A stretch of DNA of 10,431 bases, taken from Acetobacteraceae bacterium. GTDB lineage: Bacteria > Pseudomonadota > Alphaproteobacteria > Acetobacterales > Acetobacteraceae. Below are positions 6,605-10,431 of the stretch, in pieces. The first letter of the stretch is position 1. Every line of letters begins with the position of its first letter. A program made the position numbers and the translations under genes. The stretch lies in NCBI GenBank assembly GCA_003133265.1, contig PKWQ01000030.1, positions 1 to 10,431 on the forward strand, given 5' to 3'. Under the pieces are notes generated by a model. It searched no databases. It saw only the letters and a program-made list of their open reading frames with translations, and had not been told where the DNA came from.

Positions 6605-6786
6605 GAGCGAACACTGGACTCTGGGCGAAGAAGTGTCAATCAGCCAAACGTCCACGAGTGCGTAATCCGGCGGCCTTATGTCAGTATTACAATCGCGACA
6701 TTATAGTTGACGTACAGACCGTCGTCTGATCATCTGATGGTGGCCCGCGAATCGGCTAGGGCCAGGATCCTCGAAAGGATGTTCCC
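6605..6786. promoter_or_regulatory. Divergent regulatory region between the XRE gene and the DUF3892 gene
   Basis: A perfect -10 hexamer TATAAT reads on the minus strand (6705-6700), placing a start site near 6693 for XRE-ImmA; no good -35 is seen. Almost the same bases read as TATAGT on the plus strand (6702-6707). A TTGACG (6707-6712) could be a plus-strand -35, but its -10 position is weak. The inverted repeat CAGAC-CGTC-GTCTG (6715-6728) and the tandem CTGATcatCTGAT just after it are candidate operator half-sites for the XRE protein. Confidence 0.4.
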
Positions 6787-7059
6787 GTGGCAGACGTACG
6801 TGTTCGTTGCGTGAGTAAACAACCTCGCCAGGACCCCCATCACGGTATTACCCATTTGGGTGGGGAGGGCTGGAACTGGACCAGGCAGCAGGTCGTCGTT
6901 TCGATCGAAGCGGGGACCAATACATTCTATACCCTGGTTGCTGGGACCAGGGCCGATGTCGGCGTGGTGAACGGGCCAAATGGCAAGTACGTCCGCACCT
7001 ATGCCGATGGGAAGTGGAACGACAACCTGCTCGCCTTGCCCGAGTGTGTGACAGCATGA
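6787..7059 (+). CDS. DUF3892 domain protein
   Basis: A 90-residue protein that matches DUF3892 over its whole length: VRVRCVSKQPRQDPHHGITHLGGEGWNW with its conserved ITHLGG and W residues, SIEAGTNTFYTLVAG, then GKYVRTYADGKWNDNLLALPEC at the end. Family function is not known; members are small, cytoplasmic and common in accessory regions. The start is GTG at 6787, with AAAGGA ending about 9 nt upstream; the nearby ATG at 6779 is in another frame. First of three plus-strand genes, divergent from the XRE gene. Confidence 0.85.
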   Translation: MADVRVRCVSKQPRQDPHHGITHLGGEGWNWTRQQVVVSIEAGTNTFYTLVAGTRADVGVVNGPNGKYVRTYADGKWNDNLLALPECVTA

Positions 7060-7144
7060 GCAAAGCCAGGGCAGGGGTGCTCGGTCCCATCACTCTTGTA
7101 GTCGCTCTCAATCACACGGGACGTTCACCTGAGAGGACGGGCGT

Positions 7145-7411
7145 ATGCAGTTCATGCACAAGCGCGAGTATCTGAACCAGGGCGATATTGTCGTGGTGGA
7201 TTGCAGCCACCGCTGCAACGTCCGCCTGATGAGCGACTCGGATTTCTCCAACTACCGCCGGGGCGCCACCCATCGCTATTATGGTGGTCACTATGAGCGG
7301 TTACCTGCCCGCATCCCCGTCCCCCAGGACGGCTACTGGAACATCACGCTGGACCTCGGCGGCGGCAGCGCCTCCGTACGCCACAGCATCGAGATTCTGA
7401 AAGCAGCGTAG
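7145..7411 (+). CDS. DUF1883 domain protein
   Basis: An 88-residue protein matching DUF1883: MQFMHKREYLNQGDIVVVDCSHRCNVRLMSDSDF read in parts, with the hallmark NVRLM, FSNYRRG, HRYYGGHYE and RIPVPQDGYWNITLDLGG segments. The predicted fold is all-beta. The function is unknown; the domain also occurs fused to TIR domains in other bacteria, which suggests a sensor or partner role near immunity proteins (inference). The ATG at 7145 has GAGAGGA about 7 nt upstream. It lies 85 bp after the DUF3892 gene and 26 bp before the next small gene, so the three may form one transcript. Confidence 0.87.
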   Translation: MQFMHKREYLNQGDIVVVDCSHRCNVRLMSDSDFSNYRRGATHRYYGGHYERLPARIPVPQDGYWNITLDLGGGSASVRHSIEILKAA

Positions 7412-7426
7412 AGGTTCAGACCGTAA

Positions 7427-7432
7427 AGGAGG
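7427..7432 (+). promoter_or_regulatory. Ribosome-binding site fixing the start of the 70-residue gene
   Basis: AGGAGG, 5 nt before the ATG at 7438. It decides between this ATG and the TTG at 7435, which would be only 2 nt away and so too close. Confidence 0.7.
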
Positions 7433-7437
7433 ACTTG

Positions 7438-7650
7438 ATGACGAACGGGGTTCACCAGCCTGGCCTTGATGGTCGGCATCGAGATGTTGACGGCAGGATC
7501 AGCGAGAAGCACGGTAACACGCGGGTGGATACGCTGCGCGAAACATATGGTGATGGGTTTGCTCCCGACGTGCGAGGCGACATGCACCTTCGCACCCTTC
7601 TCGACCGTAATGGTGCCCCATCGCTGAGTCGGTTGGTCAAGAAGCGCTGA
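7438..7650 (+). CDS. Small protein of unknown function (70 residues)
   Basis: The product is hydrophilic and basic with no membrane segment. A central block DGRISEKHGNTRVDTLRETYGDGFAPDVRGDMHLRTLL, read here as ISEKHGNT, LRETYG and LRTLLD, then SLSRLVKK, looks like a conserved small domain seen in alphaproteobacterial hypothetical proteins; I cannot name it. A strong AGGAGG site supports the ATG at 7438. It is the last gene of the plus-strand trio and ends 21 bp before the convergent helicase gene. The strong ribosome site and tight spacing argue that it is real. Confidence 0.7.
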   Translation: MTNGVHQPGLDGRHRDVDGRISEKHGNTRVDTLRETYGDGFAPDVRGDMHLRTLLDRNGAPSLSRLVKKR

Positions 7651-7659
7651 CGACGGGTG

Positions 7660-7674
7660 TGAGCAAGATGCTCA
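7660..7674. terminator. Short hairpin between convergent genes
   Basis: TGAGCA-AGA-TGCTCA forms a 6-bp stem with a 3-nt loop, between the stop codon of the small plus-strand gene and that of the helicase gene, which it includes. It could end transcription in both directions, but there is no T-run on either strand, so it is weak. Confidence 0.3.
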
Positions 7675-9768
7675 TGACTCCTTAGGCTGAAGGTCCTGGA
7701 TAAATTCCGAGGTCGGCCGAATCGCCGAAATCAGCAACCTATCTCGCGCCCGTGTGCAGGCCACATAAAACAGATGGCGCTCGGTCTCATAAACATCGTC
7801 GAGTTCCGTCTCGTCGGCGACGGTCTCCAAGCGGGTTTGCAGGGGCAGCACCCCGTCATCGCACGCCATCACGGCGACTGCCTTGAATTCCAGCCCTTTC
7901 GCCAGATGCATTGTGCCAATCAGGACGTTTCCATTAGCTTCCTGATCGCGCTCCGACAGTTCCAGCCACGGTAAGCCGGCTGCCTCAACAGCCGCGCGGG
8001 CGCGCGGCATTTGTGCCCGCGAGCGAACGAACAGACCGATCTCCGAAGGCTGTATCCCGTCGGCCCTTGCCCGAGTGATCCAGGCAGACACCGCGGCAAT
8101 CTCGGCTTGTTGGTTGCCCAGTTGCTGGATTTCGGGGGGAGGACCATTGAACACCGAAACCGTCCGGTTCCGCTCGTCAGCATTGCCGTCCACGTCGCGG
8201 ACGGCGTTCGGCAGCAGTCGGTCGGCGGCCCGGCGGATCTGGTGACTGGTCCGATAGTTCACGGTCAGGGTGGACGACCGGCCACGCACATCGACGCCAA
8301 GCGCCGACCACGAGAACGGCTGCTGGAAGATGCGCTGCCCGAGGTCTCCGGCGAAGAACAGTGCATCCGGCGTCGATGGCGCGATCGCCGCCAGGAACTG
8401 CAGCTCAGCCACGCCGAGGTCCTGCGACTCGTCTACTACAATATGGGTGAACGGCTTGACGGCAGAGCTCGCATAATGCACCGCCGTGCGGCCGTAGATT
8501 TCCGGCCACGTCGCCAGGCCGCGCTTTGCGATCGACGCTCGGACGGCGGCGAACACCGGCCACAACCGCTCCCGCTGCCCCGCGCTCATGCGGTTCTTGC
8601 GGCCGAGGCGGGGGACCTTCGCATAGGCTTCCACCTCGGCGATCTGCCAGGCGTCCACGACGTGCCGCCACTCGGAGATCAGGAACCGCAGCGTGAAACC
8701 CTTGGCGCCGACGGACTCGGCGGCCTTAGCGACCGCGTCCTCCACCTGCTCGTCAGACGCCACCACGGCACGGCGGCCGAATGCGAGCTGGAACAGTTCG
8801 TCGGCCACGGTGCGATAGGGCGCGACCGTCACTCGGCGCAGGGCGGGGGAATTCTCGCCCAGCAGGACCGCCAGCTTGCGCGACAGGCCGTTGGCGAGGG
8901 GCAGCGAGAAGGTGGTCAGCAGCACCTTCCCATCCGCCTGCTGCGCAAGGCGCGCAGCGCGGTGCAACGCCACAACCGTCTTGCCGGTGCCGGCCGAGCC
9001 GGAGGTCCGCGCCGGTCCGTTGTAGGTTCGCTCGACAACGCCCCGCTGGGCCGGGTGGAGAAAGATCGCCCATTGTTCCCATGGCGCATCCAGCGCCAGG
9101 GCCAATGCCTCCTGGTTCTCCACGACCCGGAAGCGGCGAAGGGCATCCGGGTGGGCAAAGGGATCGGCAGGGGCGACCGGAGCAGGCGGGGGCAGGCGGC
9201 CGGTGCCGACGTATTCCAACAGGGCTTCCGACGCCTCGGCGGGCAGGTGGTCGGCCATGGCGAGGAACGCATCCTCGGTCGCTTGCCGCACGTCTTCTAC
9301 CCAGTCCGGCGGGACGCCAACGGTCAGCAGGTTCTCCGGCGTCAGCGCCTGGAACAGCAACGCTTGGGGCGCGGGTTGGGCCGGAGCGGCGGGCACGGGT
9401 TGGATCGGTGCTGGAGGGGCCACGAGTTCTTCCACCCGCTCCCGTACCTCCACGATCTGGATCGCGCCGGTGCGCGGATGCGCCTCGATCCGGCGGCGCT
9501 CGGCCCAGGCGTAGGCATCGTCGTGGTGACCGACATAGGCCAGGAGTAAGCTCGCCTCGGTCTTGTGGATGATGATGCGGATATCGCCGCTGACCCGCAC
9601 CGACCAGAAATGCGGGTCACGGGAGCGTTCAATGCGGTGGAAGTGCAGTCCAGGCGCCGCCGGGTCCATTTGCAGGTCGAACGCGGTGGTCTTGGCCGCC
9701 TTCTGCTCCTGCGCGGCCAAACGACCCAGGCTATCAGTGAAGGTGGCCGCGATGCGGAACTCGGTCAA
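7672..9768 (-). CDS. SF1 UvrD/Rep-like helicase with N-terminal RelE/ParE-like domain
   Basis: A 698-residue protein. Residues 1-95 resemble the RelE/ParE toxin fold (ATFTDSLGRLAAQEQKAA, then HFHRIERSRDPHFWSVRVSG, DIRIIIHK and a YVGHHDDAYAWAERR end). A Pro/Ala-rich linker (about 115-205) follows, then a full superfamily 1 helicase core: Walker A GSAGTGKT (257-264), motif II VVDESQDLG (DESQD 446-450), motif III GDLGQRI (474-480), motif IV NYRTSHQI (504-511), motif V GTMHLAKGLEFK (618-629) and motif VI YVACTRARD (668-676). It should be an ATP-driven 3'-5' DNA translocase. The start is TTG at 9768, supported by GGAGG 7 nt upstream; it overlaps the stop of the GIY-YIG gene as TTGA. Whether the RelE-like part is an RNase, a binding module or regulatory cannot be told. 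No separate nuclease domain was seen in the chain. Confidence 0.87.
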   Translation of the reverse strand: MTEFRIAATFTDSLGRLAAQEQKAAKTTAFDLQMDPAAPGLHFHRIERSRDPHFWSVRVSGDIRIIIHKTEASLLLAYVGHHDDAYAWAERRRIEAHPRTGAIQIVEVRERVEELVAPPAPIQPVPAAPAQPAPQALLFQALTPENLLTVGVPPDWVEDVRQATEDAFLAMADHLPAEASEALLEYVGTGRLPPPAPVAPADPFAHPDALRRFRVVENQEALALALDAPWEQWAIFLHPAQRGVVERTYNGPARTSGSAGTGKTVVALHRAARLAQQADGKVLLTTFSLPLANGLSRKLAVLLGENSPALRRVTVAPYRTVADELFQLAFGRRAVVASDEQVEDAVAKAAESVGAKGFTLRFLISEWRHVVDAWQIAEVEAYAKVPRLGRKNRMSAGQRERLWPVFAAVRASIAKRGLATWPEIYGRTAVHYASSAVKPFTHIVVDESQDLGVAELQFLAAIAPSTPDALFFAGDLGQRIFQQPFSWSALGVDVRGRSSTLTVNYRTSHQIRRAADRLLPNAVRDVDGNADERNRTVSVFNGPPPEIQQLGNQQAEIAAVSAWITRARADGIQPSEIGLFVRSRAQMPRARAAVEAAGLPWLELSERDQEANGNVLIGTMHLAKGLEFKAVAVMACDDGVLPLQTRLETVADETELDDVYETERHLFYVACTRARDRLLISAIRPTSEFIQDLQPKES

Positions 9769-10403
9769 TCACTGGCCTCCGTGCTGGTAGAATCGAGTCT
9801 CTGGAAGCCAGAGCCCTTCAGCGCCGTGAGTGCCCACCGAGGCTTCTTGCCAGCGCCCTTCAGAGGCGTAGCCCACCACTCGTCGTCGGACGAGATATTT
9901 CGATCTGATCCAGCGTTACTATTCAGCAATGGGAGGCTACCAACCGATGTCCGAAAGTACTCCAGCATCCTGAATTCAACGTGCTTGTAATAGTCCGTAT
10001 GGTAGGAAAGATGGGGTCTAGCGAATTTGAAATCGAAATCCGCACCCGATAGGCTTTGCATAAAATCGAACAAGCTTTTCTTGAAGTGGCTGTCTATACG
10101 GGAAATTGCTTTTCCGAGGCCTATGTAGATTATCTCGGAGGTTTTCTTCTCGTATGTAAGGGTGAGAGGGGGTGATAACGAAACCACGTAAACCCCTTGT
10201 GTAAGGTCTGAAAGGTCCGACGCCGTCAATTCTTCAAAAGCATATGCGATTTGCCGCATTATCGACTTGATAGTCCGCTTGCGGAGCTCGGTCTTCACTT
10301 CCTCCGAATATTGATCGTAAATCGCGAGATCAAAGCCGGCGTCCCTTGCAGCGACTGCAAGACTTTGCTTGCGGATAGTGAACCAAGTGTTTTCTTTTAT
10401 CAT
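9765..10403 (-). CDS. GIY-YIG nuclease-like protein
   Basis: A 212-residue protein with a GIY-YIG-type core: GVY (70-72) in QGVYVVSLS, YIG (93-95) in IIYIGLG, a conserved-type Arg on the next helix (R102 in AISRIDSHF), Glu in HVEFRMLEYF (E143 or E148) and Asn in LPLLNSNAGS (N161 or N163). The GIY-to-YIG gap is about 20 residues, longer than the usual 10 or so. The N-terminal 65 residues are helical, and a C-terminal tail (WWATPLKGAGKKPRW) is unassigned. GIY-YIG enzymes cut DNA in repair, homing and restriction; here a defence role next to a helicase is inferred. ATG at 10401-10403, with AAGG about 10 nt upstream. The 5' two thirds is AT-rich unlike its neighbours, suggesting separate acquisition. 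Its stop overlaps the helicase start. Confidence 0.65.
   Translation of the reverse strand: MIKENTWFTIRKQSLAVAARDAGFDLAIYDQYSEEVKTELRKRTIKSIMRQIAYAFEELTASDLSDLTQGVYVVSLSPPLTLTYEKKTSEIIYIGLGKAISRIDSHFKKSLFDFMQSLSGADFDFKFARPHLSYHTDYYKHVEFRMLEYFRTSVGSLPLLNSNAGSDRNISSDDEWWATPLKGAGKKPRWALTALKGSGFQRLDSTSTEASD
9776..9780 (-). promoter_or_regulatory. Ribosome-binding site for the TTG start of the helicase gene
   Basis: GGAGG on the minus strand, 7 nt before the TTG at 9768, lies within the last codons of the GIY-YIG gene. It fixes the rare start codon and supports coupled translation of the two genes. Confidence 0.65.
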
Positions 10404-10431
10404 ATGCTGAACACCTTCATCACCTCGTCGC
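10400..10431 (-). CDS. Possible 3' end of an upstream gene (truncated by window edge)
   Basis: On the minus strand a frame from the window edge reads DEVMKVFSI and ends in TGA at 10402-10400, overlapping the GIY-YIG ATG as ATGA. The same 4-bp type of overlap joins other genes in the window, which suggests that a third gene precedes the GIY-YIG gene in the operon. Only nine codons are visible, so no function can be given. Confidence 0.35.
   Translation of the reverse strand, partial: DEVMKVFSI

Noticed and set aside
6273..6614. N-terminal extension of the ImmA-like protein
   Set aside because: It reads the XRE gene in a different frame; the overlapping ATGA start at 6272 gives a normal family length.
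6605..6655. GTG start at 6655 for the XRE protein
   Set aside because: It adds 17 residues unlike family N-termini and has no Shine-Dalgarno at proper spacing. Not fully excluded, because the ATG at 6604 also lacks one.
8011..9549. Long plus-strand open frame of 512 codons
   Set aside because: Antisense to the helicase gene with all SF1 motifs. Arg/Gly/His-rich translation without a family match.

Overview
The window looks like accessory or mobile DNA from a high-GC alphaproteobacterium, carried on a plasmid or an integrative and conjugative element. Three things point that way. An ArdC-type antirestriction gene lies next to a DUF3991/TOPRIM gene. An IetA/IetS pair, first described on Agrobacterium Ti plasmids, is present. 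Other genes typical of defence islands are packed around them. Most of the window is GC-rich, but the last ~500 bp is clearly AT-richer (about 42-47% GC in the lines counted by hand, against about 73% in a sampled helicase line). No rRNA, tRNA, CRISPR array, transposase or integrase was seen.

Layout. (1) 1-1631, minus strand: DUF3991/TOPRIM protein, then ardC, which runs off the left edge. Each gene is preceded by an untranslated region holding the same nested structure: a GCAAGGG/CCCTTGC stem that encloses two triloop hairpins. (2) 1632-2123: non-coding, with a possible promoter, a 15-bp palindrome and several hairpins. (3) 2124-6604, minus strand: XRE regulator, ImmA/IrrE-type metalloprotease (ATGA overlap), ietA (AAA+ ATPase) and ietS (subtilisin-like protease). 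(4) 6605-6786: divergent regulatory region. (5) 6787-7650, plus strand: DUF3892 protein, DUF1883 protein and a 70-residue unrecognised protein. (6) 7672-10431, minus strand: the end of an unidentified gene, a GIY-YIG nuclease-like gene, and an SF1 helicase with an N-terminal RelE/ParE-like domain, joined by 4-bp stop/start overlaps.

How they may work together. IetAS is a known plasmid stability and incompatibility toxin-antitoxin pair, and homologues are reported to be anti-phage. The XRE-ImmA pair just upstream on the same strand may control it. The GIY-YIG plus RelE-UvrD-like pair has the form of a nuclease/helicase defence system but is not one I can name. ArdC and the TOPRIM protein fit establishment and DNA processing during conjugative transfer. 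The best candidates for something undescribed are the repeated three-way-junction leader, the RelE-helicase/GIY-YIG operon, and the DUF3892-DUF1883 cassette.
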